64,000 nt of DNA, from the NCBI RefSeq assembly GCF_027943255.1, contig NC_072893.1:18374001-18438000 (forward strand), given 5' to 3'. Made by a program: the position numbers and the translations under genes. The notes beneath the pieces were generated by a model, which saw only the letters and a program-made list of their open reading frames with translations, was not told where the DNA came from and made no database searches. Of the stretch, positions 45,217 through 55,779 are shown piece by piece. Numbering within the stretch: the stretch's first letter is position 1; each line of letters starts with the position of its first letter. The DNA is from Anastrepha obliqua. Its lineage: Eukaryota > Arthropoda > Insecta > Diptera > Tephritidae.

Positions 45217-46236
45217 ATGGCTCCTCAAACCACAATAGAAATACGAAATTTGATAATACAGCATTATAAAAGTGGTAAAAGCCAAAGAGAAGTAGCTGTT
45301 ATGGTTAATAGATCACGCAGTACTATAAAAAATATAATAAAACGTTATAATGACGAAAAACGAATCGCAAACAAGCCAAAAGATCCTGGTAAGAAAGTGC
45401 TGACTGAACGTGAAGAGCGTTGGATTCTACAAAAAGTCAAAGTAAATCCACGATTAAGTGCTCCAATTCTTCGAGATATGTTAGCAGAAGCATTTAATAT
45501 AAAATGCAGTGCAACAACCGTCAGAAGGGTTCTTCATAGAGCTGGTTTACATGGAAGAATTGCCCGGAAAAAACCATTTGTAAGTGAAAAAAATAGGAAA
45601 AAGCGTTTGGAATACGCTCACACCTACTACATGAAAGATTTCGAATTCTGGAAAAACGTAATTTTTGTTGACGAATCCAAATTCAACTTATTCGGATCAG
45701 ACGGGAGGGTAAACGTATGGCGAAAACCGAATGAAGAGCTGGATCCAAAACATCTTCGACCTACAGTAAAACATGGTGGTGGGAACGTGATGGTGTGGGC
45801 TGCTTGTTCGGCTTCAGGTGTTGGAAATTTGTGCTTCGTGCAGGGTAATATGGATAAATTTCAATATTTGCAAATTTTGCGAGAAAATCTAAAACAAAGT
45901 GCACAAAAGCTGCGAATAGAGAATACATTTCACTTGTATCAAGATAACGACCCAAAGCATTCCGCCCACATCGTCAAAGAATGGTTATTGTATAATTGCC
46001 CTAAAGTCTTGAAAACACCTCCACAGTCTCCAGATTTAAATATAATAGAGAATTTATGGCAAAAATTGGAAGTTGAAATTCGGAAGCGAGCAATATCAAA
46101 TATAAACGACCTCAAGACTGCCCTAATGGAGGAGTGGGAGAAAATATCTCCAGACTTTACAAACAAATTGGTGGAATCCATTCCTAATAGGTTGAAATCG
46201 GTAATAAATCAAAGAGGTTATCCGACAAAATACTAG
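45217..46236 (+). CDS. Tc1-type transposase, DD34E, intact (339 aa)
   Basis: Catalyses cut-and-paste transposition of its own element in the nucleus, inserting at TA. Start: ATG in CCTAAAATGGCT, the first Met of the frame after the left repeat. Residues about 5-45 form the first helix-turn-helix (REVAVMVNRSRSTIKNI), 63-110 the second (LSAPILRDMLAEAF, SATTVRRVLHRAGLHGR). Between them a short basic linker (KPKDPGKK) replaces the usual GRPR. The DDE domain starts near 145: D152 in FVDESKF, a glycine-rich box KHGGGNVMVWAACSASGVG (185-203), D243 in YQDNDPKHS and E278 in NIIENLW, with 34 residues between the last two. The length is normal for Tc1 (about 340). No stop or frameshift. Codon use is AT-rich like its surroundings. 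AATAAA at 46415-46420 in the right repeat could serve polyadenylation. Confidence 0.96.
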   Translation: MAPQTTIEIRNLIIQHYKSGKSQREVAVMVNRSRSTIKNIIKRYNDEKRIANKPKDPGKKVLTEREERWILQKVKVNPRLSAPILRDMLAEAFNIKCSATTVRRVLHRAGLHGRIARKKPFVSEKNRKKRLEYAHTYYMKDFEFWKNVIFVDESKFNLFGSDGRVNVWRKPNEELDPKHLRPTVKHGGGNVMVWAACSASGVGNLCFVQGNMDKFQYLQILRENLKQSAQKLRIENTFHLYQDNDPKHSAHIVKEWLLYNCPKVLKTPPQSPDLNIIENLWQKLEVEIRKRAISNINDLKTALMEEWEKISPDFTNKLVESIPNRLKSVINQRGYPTKY

Positions 46237-46414
46237 TTTTAAGGAAATTTATGATTTTTTTTATGTATATAACTAAATTTAAATGAGTGGGTCATTTTGA
46301 GTGGCGCGTCATTTTTCATGTGTTTTGTTCCTTTCTCGTAAATTTTGAAAACTTTATTTTATTAATGAAATATGTTTACGTTTTTTTGTTGGCTATTATC
46401 TATAGTTTAAGAAA

Positions 46415-46420
46415 AATAAA
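46415..46420 (+). promoter_or_regulatory. Possible polyadenylation signal of the Tc1 transposase gene
   Basis: AATAAA lies 180 bp after the stop codon, inside the right terminal repeat. No closer signal is seen. Confidence 0.35.
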
Positions 46421-46510
46421 AAAGTTGAAAAAGAAAATGTAAGTTTTTGGAATTATACCACGTTTTGTAAACTTTTTACATGTGGGCCATTTTGAGTGGC
46501 ACTCACTGTA

Positions 46511-47751
46511 TATGTGAATTGATATTTATTATTGCTTTGCATGAGAAATCGAGAAAACATATTTTCTTCCTACTCGCTGTTTTGTTTTTTGTATGTAGGT
46601 CCTGTGATTTTCATAGAAACCATATTGGGGAAATATTTTCATTCATTTCCATATTCTTCTTACCATCATCAGCACTTGTGCTCCACTCCCATCAATCAAT
46701 CGAAACGATTAAGCAACAAAAGTCTTGCGCACTGCTGGTGGCAGATGGAAACAGTAGCTTAGGGATCACACTTTCCTGCGAGTAGCTAAAATTAGCTGAT
46801 GTAATAAGAGCACTTGGAACGGGGAAACATAAAAATTAGTTTTTGGTCGGAAAATGTATGAAAAATAGAAAATTATGAGTGAAATGGAAGTGCCTTCATT
46901 GCGACACGTACACACATACATGCATACGTCGGTGCACTACTTGTCGTCTACTCAAGTGGATGCTCAACCAAATGCGTTCAACTGTTTGTTCTTCGTGCTC
47001 ACTGAGCCACGTGAGTCAGTAAGTAGTTCTATGTTTCACTGCAGTTGTGAGTTCATAAATTTTCAAGCGTCGACTGCCATATTCGGTATCGTATGGTGAC
47101 ATACGGTGAAGTGGCGTGGCGCTGCCTCAAGTGTTGCAAGCACTTTCTTCAAGTGGCTGTATGGACGCATGCGCAGTGCGCACACTACCCTGAGGCGACG
47201 ATTTTAAGTGCGCTTTGTTTAAACGAACAAAAAAACAGAAAACTCGAAGTGCGAATGTCAATGCAATTTGTGCAATTGACTGCAATTGATTAATTAGAAG
47301 TAAGAATTGCTTTCGAGGAACTTGGAGGAAGTCAGTCATTGATTAGACACGATACGATGTGACATTGCACAATATTTGGTCACAATAGAAATTTAGTGGA
47401 TCTTTAGAAAGCGTGTAAATAGTTGTAGTTGGTGTTGTGCATGGAAAAGTATAAGTAAATCATTACCGACATTTCCATTCATTGAAGGCCTGAGAAAGTT
47501 TAGGAAAACTGAAAAAACAAAACAAATAAAAAATGTTTAACTCCATTGTAAAAATATTTCCTACCACATAAAAGAATTAAAAATGAAAAAAAAAATATTC
47601 AGACAAACAAATGCACTACTAAACCCCTTCTGTGTTTATTGTGGAACTTTTCTCTGCACCTGAGCCTGAAATTAATATTTGAATTTCGAGCCAAGAAGCA
47701 CCGAGAGATTTGGTAACTCCTAAAACACTCTGGCTAAAAAGCCCATTATAT
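46511..47751. other. Unassigned unique DNA
   Basis: No transposon motif. The open frames at 46480-46785 and 46875-47293 lack domains. Confidence 0.4.
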
Positions 47752-47755
47752 TTAA

Positions 47756-48482
47756 GGGGTTAGGGGTAGTCAGAATTTTCAAAAAATCGATTTTTTTTTT
47801 TGCATTTTCTTAAAGTATAATGTTTTAAAAATATTGTGTAAAAATTTGAAGTAAATCCGACAAATACTTTTCAAGTTATTCAACAATTAACAAAGGGCGC
47901 TCGGCCGCTCCGGAGCCGATAGCAAAACTTTAAATGCGTTTTTCTCAAAACTATGTTTTTCAAACTGGTGAACACTGTAACTTAAAAACCGCTACGTAGA
48001 TTTCAATAAAATTTATACAGCTTTTGAAAAACATAAAAAACTTGTGCCTGATCGAAGGATTTTTTTTTTTTTCAAAAATTTCGATTTTTTTTTAACAATT
48101 AACTGTTGGTTTTTTTTTCTAAAATCTGGAAAAAATTTTCTGAGGCCGCCATTTTGTTCATTTTGAAAAAAAAAAAAAGCTTCGATCAGGCACAAGATTA
48201 TCTATTATATAATAAAACTAATTTTTCTTGTCCGATTGGTTTTAGATGAATCTGCAAGGACTTGTGATGTTCACCGCAAGGGACTTCTGGAGAAACGGGC
48301 TTCACACAAACAGCGATAACTTTTGCAATTATTAATTTTTTTTTTTGAAATTTTGGTGGAGTCAAGTTAAAACATGATGTTTTTATGCTATGTTTTTATT
48401 TTTGTTAAATAAATTAATTAAGTAGCAAAAAAAAATTCGAGAAAATCATCATTTTTTCGGGCCTCTGACTACCCCTAACCCC
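47756..48482. mobile_element. 727-bp MITE, TTAA target duplication (piggyBac-like)
   Basis: Perfect 19-bp inverted ends GGGGTTAGGGGTAGTCAGA, TTAA at 47752-47755 and 48483-48486. Non-coding. An internal inverted repeat CTTGTGCCTGATCGAAG (about 48041) and CTTCGATCAGGCACAAG (about 48179) forms a hairpin of about 155 bp. The interior includes CGGCCGCTCCGGAGCCG near 47903. Same size class and a similar G-rich/TAGT terminus as the element at 4741-5465. Confidence 0.88.
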
Positions 48483-48499
48483 TTAAAGCTCTGGAAAGT

Positions 48500-49390
48500 G
48501 GGCGGGAAGATAGTCAAGGAGGGCAGCAGAGAAGTAGCAGAACGAAAAAGATAGGAATAGAAAAAAAAGATAGAATAGAGGAATAGACTTAGTTATACAT
48601 GTGAGAATTTCCCCTATTCTTTGGTAAATCTGAAAATATCCTCCAGTTTTAGAGAAATAATATTACTCATTCCCACGACATCGGAACCCAAAATTCGAGG
48701 CCTTGCTCTAGCAAAGCAGGACCGCCACAGCGAAAATATTCAGTGATATCCGCCTCCTCTAAGCAAGACAGGCAAATCGGGCCCTCAGTGACCCCAATTG
48801 TTGTCATATGCTGACCCCATGGGTTGTGTCTTGTGATAATACCGACCATCAACCGAAGGTCTTTTCTTCCAAGTATCGGCAGAAAGTTTGACAATTTTCT
48901 GTTCGGGCTTGTCAAAAAACACTTGCAATTCTGCAGCGTTTCGACCAAACCATAGGTCTTTATGTGAATTGCATACATAATCGCTTATCCAATTCATGAA
49001 TCCTGCGGAACCGATTTCGATTATTGGCTCTGGTCCCTGTGGTGTAACCGCTGATCCACAGTTCGCCAATTCATCGCCGATTTCATTTGCGTGAAGACCG
49101 CAGTGTCTTGGAATCCATGTTGTAACTGAATTAATCTTCTTCTTACATTCTGGAACAACCTTTGGCTCATCTCCAGAGCCTTCACTGCAGCCTGACTATC
49201 ACTAAAAATTCCAACCTGTTTTCCGCTCCATCTTCCCTCAATTATCCATTCGGCTAATTTCAGGATGGCAAAAATTTCCATTTGGAAAACAGTTGGCATT
49301 CCTACCATAGCGTAATGATAATCATGACTATCGTTTAAGTACCAGCCGGTGCCAGAACCTATATCTGATTTTTTATTTGAACAGCTGCCC
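48500..49390 (-). pseudogene. LINE RNase H and C-terminal domain, minus strand
   Basis: The minus strand begins GSGTGWYLNDSHDYHYAMVG (49370), the first RNase H strand region, then PTVFQMEIFAILKLAEWIIE with an active-site Glu and GIFSDSQAAVKALE with an active-site Asp: a recognisable RNase H core. After a frameshift come PQGPEPIIEIGSAG and NWISDYVCNSHKDLWF, then KDLRLMVGIITRHNPWGQHM and CLSCLEEADITEYFRCGGPA. The 3' region near 48600 contains GAGAATTTCCCCTATTCTTT. Same general family as 28448-29874. At least two frameshifts. Confidence 0.86.
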
Positions 49391-50236
49391 GCTTTAATCT
49401 CATTACAACAACCCCCGCCGTCGTATTGTTATAATTTCCACAGGCATTCATTCACTCGCTCACTCGTTCACTTATTGTCACATTTTAATACGCGCACAAC
49501 CATTAAATTATGAACCCTCCATCAACAACTTCCCACCTAAATGTTCGTTAGCATTTGCTGCATTGCAATTTATTAATTTCATGTTTCTATTTACATATCA
49601 GACCTCAAAACATGCCTGTGCATTCAATTTTCCACCCCCGTACAAATGAATATCGAACGAATTCAAAATCAAATTTACTTAAATAGCAAGCAACAAAGGC
49701 GTCAGCCACGCGTGCTGCCACAACCTGACACAAATACTCCCGCAAACTTCTTGCCCATTGTAGTTCGAAATTTCAATAAATCCACCGAAGCTTCGATCGT
49801 TCATTTTGATTGATCGCGCTGATCATTATGCAAAGTGAAGCCAGAAAGCAGCGTTGCTCCGTGATTATTGATTTATTAATAAGTCATTGTGATTTCACGT
49901 CTTTCACGATGCATGAAGATAATTTACATTGTAATTTTGGTTTGAGAATTTGAATAAAGCACCTTTAAGCACCTTAAGCACTTCCTGCTTATGAAATTTT
50001 GTTTGTCTGCTTTGAAGATAATTTTTTACAAGTGTTTACAAAATTTCTATAAGGTTTTTGAACTTTTCGTTTAAGTTGAGGATTTGAATTGGATCATGGG
50101 AAAAAAGGGGACTGCTTACTTATACTTTGTTATTCAACCGTTAACACTAATTCGGTTAACTGGCTTCTTAAGAAGCAAATATTTTTGTGGAAAAGTGTTA
50201 GATACAAAATTAATCATCCTAATTATAATACATAAT
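49391..50236. other. Unassigned unique DNA
   Basis: Contains CACTCGCTCACTCGTTCACT and AT-rich sequence. No gene or repeat recognised. Confidence 0.4.
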
Positions 50237-50805
50237 GGGTTTTCCAATAACAGGTGTTATTTTGAATAGCCTGCTATTTCGGTAGATGTCCCTTTTGAAG
50301 CTGTCCTTTTTTGATATTTAAAACGTAGAAACTACGCCATTAATATAAATGGAACGATACCGGCTAAAACAACGCACTGAAATTATTAAAATTCACTATA
50401 AAAATGGTGAAAATTTGGCAAAGACAGATCGTAAAACTCGAACATTTTTGGGTCATCGTGAAGCAACTTGTCGGACCGCAATACAGAAATTGATGAAAAA
50501 ATTCGAACTGTTGTAAAGAATAAAACCCGTGCAAGTCGCTCAAGAATAGCCGAAAATATTGCTGTTGTAGCCGAAAGTATTGAAGAAAACCCAGGTTTGT
50601 CCATTCCTCGTCCTTCATTGGATTTCGGCGTTCCACAAACGTCATTACACCCTATTTTGCATACAGATTTGGGTCTTAAGGCTTAAAAAGTACAGCTAAC
50701 ACAAGAACTCAAGCCCGCCGATCATCAACAAGGTCGTGTCCTTGCTGATTAGGTCGTTAAAAGGCATGAAAATAATCCGGAATTCCATCAAAAAATCATC
50801 TATTT
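50237..50805 (+). pseudogene. Tc1/mariner-like element family B, N-terminal half
   Basis: The left terminus GGGTTTTCCAATAACAGGTG matches family B copy 1 (774-2535). The plus strand reads MERYRLKQRTEIIKIHYKNG (50349), LGHREATCRTAIQKLMKKFE, SRSRIAENIAVVAESIEENP and GVPQTSLHPILHTDLGLKA, the paired-type DNA-binding half. It then decays through TQELKPADHQQ and breaks off near EFHQKII at about 50800, just before the catalytic FSDEAH motif. Frameshifted. Complementary to copy 1, which retains only the catalytic half. Confidence 0.84.
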
Positions 50806-51787
50806 AATTTTTTTTAGTTTTGAGGCTTAGAAATGGAATATATAGCAGACAAAAATTAACATTTTCGACACCTGCTCTTCTCAACTTTTCATCGAGGTCA
50901 AAAAGCTGCCCTAGCCGAAGGGACATGCGTTGTATAGAGAAGGTGTCATAGGAGAGTCCACAGCACGGAAATGGTTTGCAAAGTTTGAAAACGGCGAATG
51001 GCGACTTTGACGTCGATGACACGTCCCTGAGCGGGAGCCCTTCTGAATTCCATGAAGAACGTTTCAAATCTCTTTTGAAGGAGAACGATCTCCAAACCAG
51101 TCATGGATTGGCGGAAAAAATTAACTGCAATCATAAAACATTCCTCAACCCCCTTCTTTCAATGGGATTTACCGAAAAATTGGGAGCCAGAAGCCTTTCG
51201 AGCTCAACGAAAAAAACAAAGAAAGTCGCCTTTAAATTGCTTCTCAGCACCTCGCCCGCCATCAAGCAACACGCGGTCATTAACAGCGCTTTTTGTACCG
51301 AATCCTCACGTGTGATGATAAATGGTGCCTATACATCAAAGGAATGAGTGGGTGGGTCTAGGAGATACGCCAAAGCCAAGAGTGAAGCCGGATCTTCAAC
51401 CAAAGAAGATCATGATATGTGTTTGATGGGACTGCGAGGGAAAAAATATGCCAACAAGGATCTCTACATTTCCAAGCTATACCGGGTGAATACTCCTTCA
51501 CGACAATGGCAGGCTTCTTGTTACACAAGTCGTCAAAGCCGCTCTCCAGCAGCTCGAATGAGAGGTCCTTCAGCATCCACCGTATTCTCCGGACTTTGCA
51601 CCAATCGATTACCATCTTTTCCGTTCCCTGTCAAACCATATGAAGGGCGTTACCTTGGATAACAAAGAAGACCTTAAAAACTGGCTCAACAACTACTTTG
51701 ACACCAGACCAGGCGATTTTTGGCGGAACGGCATTAACAGATTAGTCGAGAGGTGGGAAGTGGCTGTAAACAGCAATGGCGAATATA
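50806..51787 (+). pseudogene. Decayed mauritiana-type mariner, left part
   Basis: The plus strand reads FRHLLFSTFHRGQKAA (50855), GVIGESTARKWFAKFENGEW, the DVDDTSLSGSPSEFHEERFK linker, LAEKINCNHKTFLNPLLSMG (second helix-turn-helix), then broken catalytic blocks and FDTRPGDFWRNGINRLVERW near 51705, ending NSNGEY at 51783. These are hallmarks of the mauritiana subfamily (the Mos1 group). Numerous frameshifts. The left terminus is missing. It resumes at 52724 after another transposon. Confidence 0.86.
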
Positions 51788-52723
51788 ACGGGTGATTTTT
51801 TAGCTATTATCTTTTTAAACAGTTGGTTTAAACAGCTGACGCACGTCTGGTGTTTTGTTTCACTATCAAACATCTTCAGTGTGGTCTATAATTTAACCAT
51901 GAATCGTCTTACAAACGAACAACGCTTGAAAATCATTGAATTTTGTTATAAAAATGCGTGTTCTCTTAAGAAAGTTAAAATCGAAAAATTGTGTTCAGCG
52001 ACGAAGCTCATTTTTGGATCAATGGGTACATAAATAAGCAGAATTGTGGATTTTGGAGTGAAGATCAGCCAGAAGAATTGCAAGAGCTACCAATGTATCC
52101 TGAAAAGGTCACAGTTTCGTGCGGTTTACGCTGGAGGTATCATTGGACCGTACTTCTTCAAAGATGCTGCGAATCGTAACGTAACTGTGAATGGTGAGCG
52201 CTACCGTGAAATGATATCAAACTTTTTTTGCTTTTTTGCCCAAAATGCAAGAGCTTGACTTGCATGACATGCGGTTTCAGTAAGACGATGCCACATGCCA
52301 CACAGCACGCGTAACAATGGACTTGTTGAGAGGCGAATTCGGTGAACATTTTATTTCACGTTCGGGACCTGTCAATTGGCCACCCAAATCGTGCGATATA
52401 ACGCTTTTAGATTATTTTTTGTGGGGCTATGTTAAAGCTCATGTCTATTCAGACAAGCCTGCTTCAATGAACGCATTGGAAGACAACATTAAAGCATTTA
52501 TGTGTGAGATACCGGCCGAAACATTGGAAAGAGTATGCCAAAATTGCACTAAGCGGATGGACCATTTGAAGCGCAGTCGCGGTCAACATTTGCATGAAAT
52601 AATATTCAAACATTAAATTATATGGACTGTACTATCGATTTAAATAAAAATTTCATGCATTTTTCTGAATTTTACGTGTGTTTTTTTGAATAACTTTCCT
52701 ATAGCTATTAAAAAGTCGCCCTT
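51788..52723 (+). mobile_element. Tc1/mariner-like element (family C), internally deleted, inside the mariner
   Basis: Ends (A)CGGGTGATTTTTTAGCTA and, reversed, AAGGGCGACTTTTTAATAGC. TA at 51786-51787 and 52724-52725. Size 936 bp. The transposase is on the plus strand. It splits the C-terminus of the mariner exactly after NGEY. Confidence 0.86.
51899..52616 (+). pseudogene. Family C transposase, internally deleted
   Basis: MNRLTNEQRLKIIEFCYKNA at 51899 begins the DNA-binding helix. After about 25 residues it is joined to the catalytic VFSDEAHFWINGYINKQNCG in another frame. GGIIGPYFFKDAANRNVTVN follows, then a QQDDATCHTARVTMDLLRGE block (second Asp) and the open frame 52317-52616 with VNWPPKSCDITLLDYFLWGY and a RSRGQHLHEIIFKH end. 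The DNA-binding domain is mostly deleted, as in both family D copies. Confidence 0.85.
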
Positions 52724-52810
52724 TATAATTGATTAACTGATTGATGTAATTGTTCTTTTTTGTTTAAATAAAAGTCTTCGGAGAAAACGCTACGAACATA
52801 TTCTCCAACC
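52724..52810 (+). pseudogene. Mauritiana-type mariner, right terminus
   Basis: It carries the mariner stop region (ATTGATTAACTGATTGATG) and the right inverted end (CATATTCTCCAACC) followed by TA. Continuation of 50806-51787. Confidence 0.75.
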
Positions 52811-52860
52811 TAATAAATCTTCCGATAAGGTGATTAATTTTGCGCCACCTTGTACAAAAC
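52811..52860. repeat. GGTGATTAATTTTGCGCCACC dispersed motif
   Basis: ATAAATCTTCCGATAAGGTG leading into ATTAATTTTGCGCCACCTT. A near-identical segment is found at 62516-62556. It is probably the terminus of an unidentified transposon. Confidence 0.55.
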
Positions 52861-54439
52861 TATTGAACATTAAAAAAATAAAATTCCCAAAACTGCTCGA
52901 AATGACATCCTTTTGTCTTCTAGTATTTGTCTTTACTCACTTCGTCTGCTGTTGATTACTCTATTTTCCTTTCACATCCAGACTCCATAACCAAATAAAA
53001 TTTTATTGCGCACTTGCACCGCAAGCAAAAGGAAGTGAATGGAACACTTTTCGTTAGACAAATAAAAACAATAGCGACAAATATTTGATTTATACTCGAG
53101 AATATTTGAATAGTTCAATAAATCATTTTGGAAGTGAAAGGCGAGTTCAAGCCAGTCAATTTGGGGTCAAATTACAGCAGGGGAAACAAAGAGGGGAGGA
53201 CATGTGGATAATTTTTATGATGCACTTAATTTATGAAATGTGAAACATGTGTTGTTGGAGAAGTACGGATTGAATGCTAGTACAGTTATTCAATAGTTGT
53301 TTGCTGGAAGCAATGAATTCCGCTTTTGTGGTATCTTAATTATTTTTTTTATATTTTACATAAATTTGAGTAGCGAAATATTCAGCTGAAAATCAAGTGT
53401 AAAAACTTGTGACTACACTTTGTATGATCCTTTTTAAGTCACTGTATATTTTGCTAAATTTTTCATGTATTTTTTTGTTGAATATATTTGCTGCTTGACT
53501 AACTAAATAAGGGAGTACGGCTCGGAGAGCAGAAAAGCAAACTGATCGTGCAACACATCGCACAATAGTTAATCACATGATCGCTTGCATTTCGTTGGTG
53601 ACTTTTTAGTGCATAAAAATAAAAAACAGGCGAAAAAAAACACAATAGTTATCAAGCGAGTATGTAAAGCACAAAAATGAACAAAGCCTACAACAATTGC
53701 GAGCAGCCAGCCAGTCAAGTCAGTCAAGCTTAGCTACCCCTAACCTGATCGATCGCGCAAACGCACGTGCAACCCCATGCAGGGGTATAAAATAACATAC
53801 AATTCTACATGAATTCATATGCTTGCATGCACACACACACACACACAAATATATGGCCACATGAATTTAACACGCCAACAACAATAGCAAGTTGCCGAAT
53901 TAAGGTGAACATAGAAGTGCACGCAAGCACACCCAACTATAATTCATTCGATAAATAAAAGCATACTTTTTGTGTATGTGTGTGCGTGTGTGTTGGCACC
54001 ACTTTATTGTTTGGCTTTAATGCACCATGCAAATTTTATGCTGTTCATTGCGGGGTGTACGTACTTGCATACATATTTACGTAACCTATGCACTTGCATG
54101 GCCTGTGTCCACCGTTATTTTAGGGTACCTAAGCAACCCCTTTTCGTGCTCAGTTGGCCCGACACAAAGGCACATTTTAATAGTGACGGATTCATGAAGA
54201 ATGCAACGTTGTATGGAGACTGATTTGTATTTTATGAAATGCGTGTGTGTGTATGTGTGTATGTATGTATGTATGAATGTCTGTATGTGCGAACTATAAA
54301 TGAGGTTTTGTATTTGTGCATTATTGCTTTGGGCTTTCGGTACCCTGTTTTATTAGGCTTGACTGTGGTGTAAAAATAACTAATTAATCAAATTCGCTGA
54401 TAAGTTACCCAGTGTCGTTGTATAAAAATCTGATTCTTC
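52861..54439. other. Unique DNA with CA and TATG microsatellites
   Basis: (CA)n at about 53829-53847 and GTATGTGTGTATGTATGTAT at about 54250-54280. No gene recognised. Confidence 0.45.
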
Positions 54440-54845
54440 TTCTTCTTTTGCTTCTTATGCGTAAGTTAGGCATTTTCTCCATATAACGAAAGCTCGACAT
54501 TTTTTTATATGAACACCCAACACTGTTAGCAAAGCAATATTATAAAAAATTATCGGCAATTTCTTTTCCTTCAACACTGGAGTGTCCTGCAACCCATATA
54601 AGTACAAGCATGTTTTTTCTTGCGACAGAATTAAGCTTCTTCTTACATTCTTGAACAATCTTTGAGGTTTGCTTCGCGTTCTCCAGGGCCTTCAGTGCAG
54701 CCTGACTGTCACTGAAAACTCCAATCTGTTTCCCGCTCCAGTTACTTTCAGGATGGCAAAAACTTCCGTTTGGAAAACAGTTGTCATTTCCCTCATAGCT
54801 TAATGATACTTATTACTATCGTTCTCTAATCTCTACAGTTGAAGT
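54440..54845 (-). pseudogene. LINE RNase H fragment, minus strand
   Basis: The minus strand reads MTTVFQTEVFAILKV near 54770, equivalent to PTVFQMEIFAILKLAEW of the 48500-49390 copy, then a frameshifted FSDSQAA region and FKNVRRSLILSQEK (54655). Only the middle of RNase H remains. Confidence 0.75.
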
Positions 54846-55775
54846 TGGTCTGAGGATTGTAATGGAACCGACCGCTTTTAGGGTTTCCTCTAACTGTTTC
54901 AAAAAATCAGCGTTAACTGTTTTCCCCTTTTCAAATTCAAGTAAAAGAACGTCAATTTTGGTTCTTCTTATGCCTTTCACCGTTGTGGTTTCGTCTTGCA
55001 TGGTATTTTTTCGGATTTCAGCATAACTGCGGCCCTCTACCGGCTTTACCAACACAACCTCCGATTTTGGTTTTGGTGTTCGTTCATTCTTCTTTTGGTT
55101 TGCTTTAGCCTTCCTTGCGCCATCGTTTTGCCCTTCATCACTTCCTTATGGCACGGTATTGGGCCTAGATTTTTGCCGGCTTACCACCTGCCATTTCTCA
55201 GGCTCTCGAACTCTTAGTTTCTTCGAAGAGTCGGGTGGGGCAGGACTTGGTGCACTCCGTTTTGCGGTTAAAGGAGTACTCTCCTGGACGACACCTGTTT
55301 TTCGAGCTGCTGCGGGGGTGTCACCTCCGATTTCTTTCGTGGATGTGTCCGGCAAGAGACGACCTTTACCGGCTTTCTCAGCTCGAATCCAACCTCTTCT
55401 GCAGGTTTTCATGACGTCAAATAGTTCGTCAAGCTCTGAGACTCCGGTCTTTATTTCCGTGGAAATATTCCTACTCTTCAATATAACTGCTTTCATCTTC
55501 CTAAGCACTCTCAAACATTTCTCTACGGCTTCCTCTTCTTCAGCTCGCATTTTGAGAATAAACTCCTGTCGCGGAGATGCAGTGGTCTCCCGTTCTGTGT
55601 TCGCATCCTTTGCAGTTACAGGGGTATGCGACGGAGCATTGGGCGCATTTGCAGTATTTTTAACCTCTTTTGACATTACTCTTACGTCTAATTCTTGAGG
55701 CATCATTTCAGCTCCTTCATTGACCGTCTTTGATTTTCCCCATAGTCGGCAATGTTCCACTCGTAAGGGGTAAAT
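54816..55775 (-). pseudogene. LINE ORF1 (gag-like nucleic-acid-binding protein), broken
   Basis: The minus strand is open at 55146-55760 (204 codons): charged, Lys/Glu- and Ala/Pro-rich, with an EEEEAVEKCLRVLRKMKAVI helix and a PPDSSKKLRVREPEKWQVVS segment. After a frame change at about 55145 comes EVVLVKPVEGRSYAEIRKN, with TKIDVLLLEFEKGKTVN and TSTVEIRER. The KP..G.SYAEI..R....L.E...G......V....TVE(V/I)R pattern is the conserved core of ORF1 in R1/LOA-type LINEs. ORF1 coats the RNA. No zinc knuckles remain. The RNase H fragment follows directly, so endonuclease and polymerase are missing. Confidence 0.78.
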
Positions 55776-55779
55776 TCGC

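Larger units (their letters stand above)
44846..46508 (+). mobile_element. Intact Tc1-type transposon, 1663 bp, perfect 231-bp terminal repeats
   Basis: TA duplication at 44844-44845 and 46509-46510. Inverted terminal repeats 44846-45076 and 46278-46508 are identical by eye over 231 bp. Each contains two direct repeats: CCACTCAAAATGGCCCAC at the outer end (44855-44872) and CCACTCAAAATGACCCAC at the inner end (45050-45067), mirrored at 46482-46499 and 46287-46304. This is the IR/DR layout in which transposase binds twice per end. It encloses one uninterrupted transposase gene. The size and long repeats recall the S-element/Minos-like groups of flies, but I have not matched it to a named family. 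Confidence 0.96.

Noticed and set aside
45761..46181. Minus-strand frames inside the Tc1 element
   Set aside because: Antisense shadows of the intact transposase.
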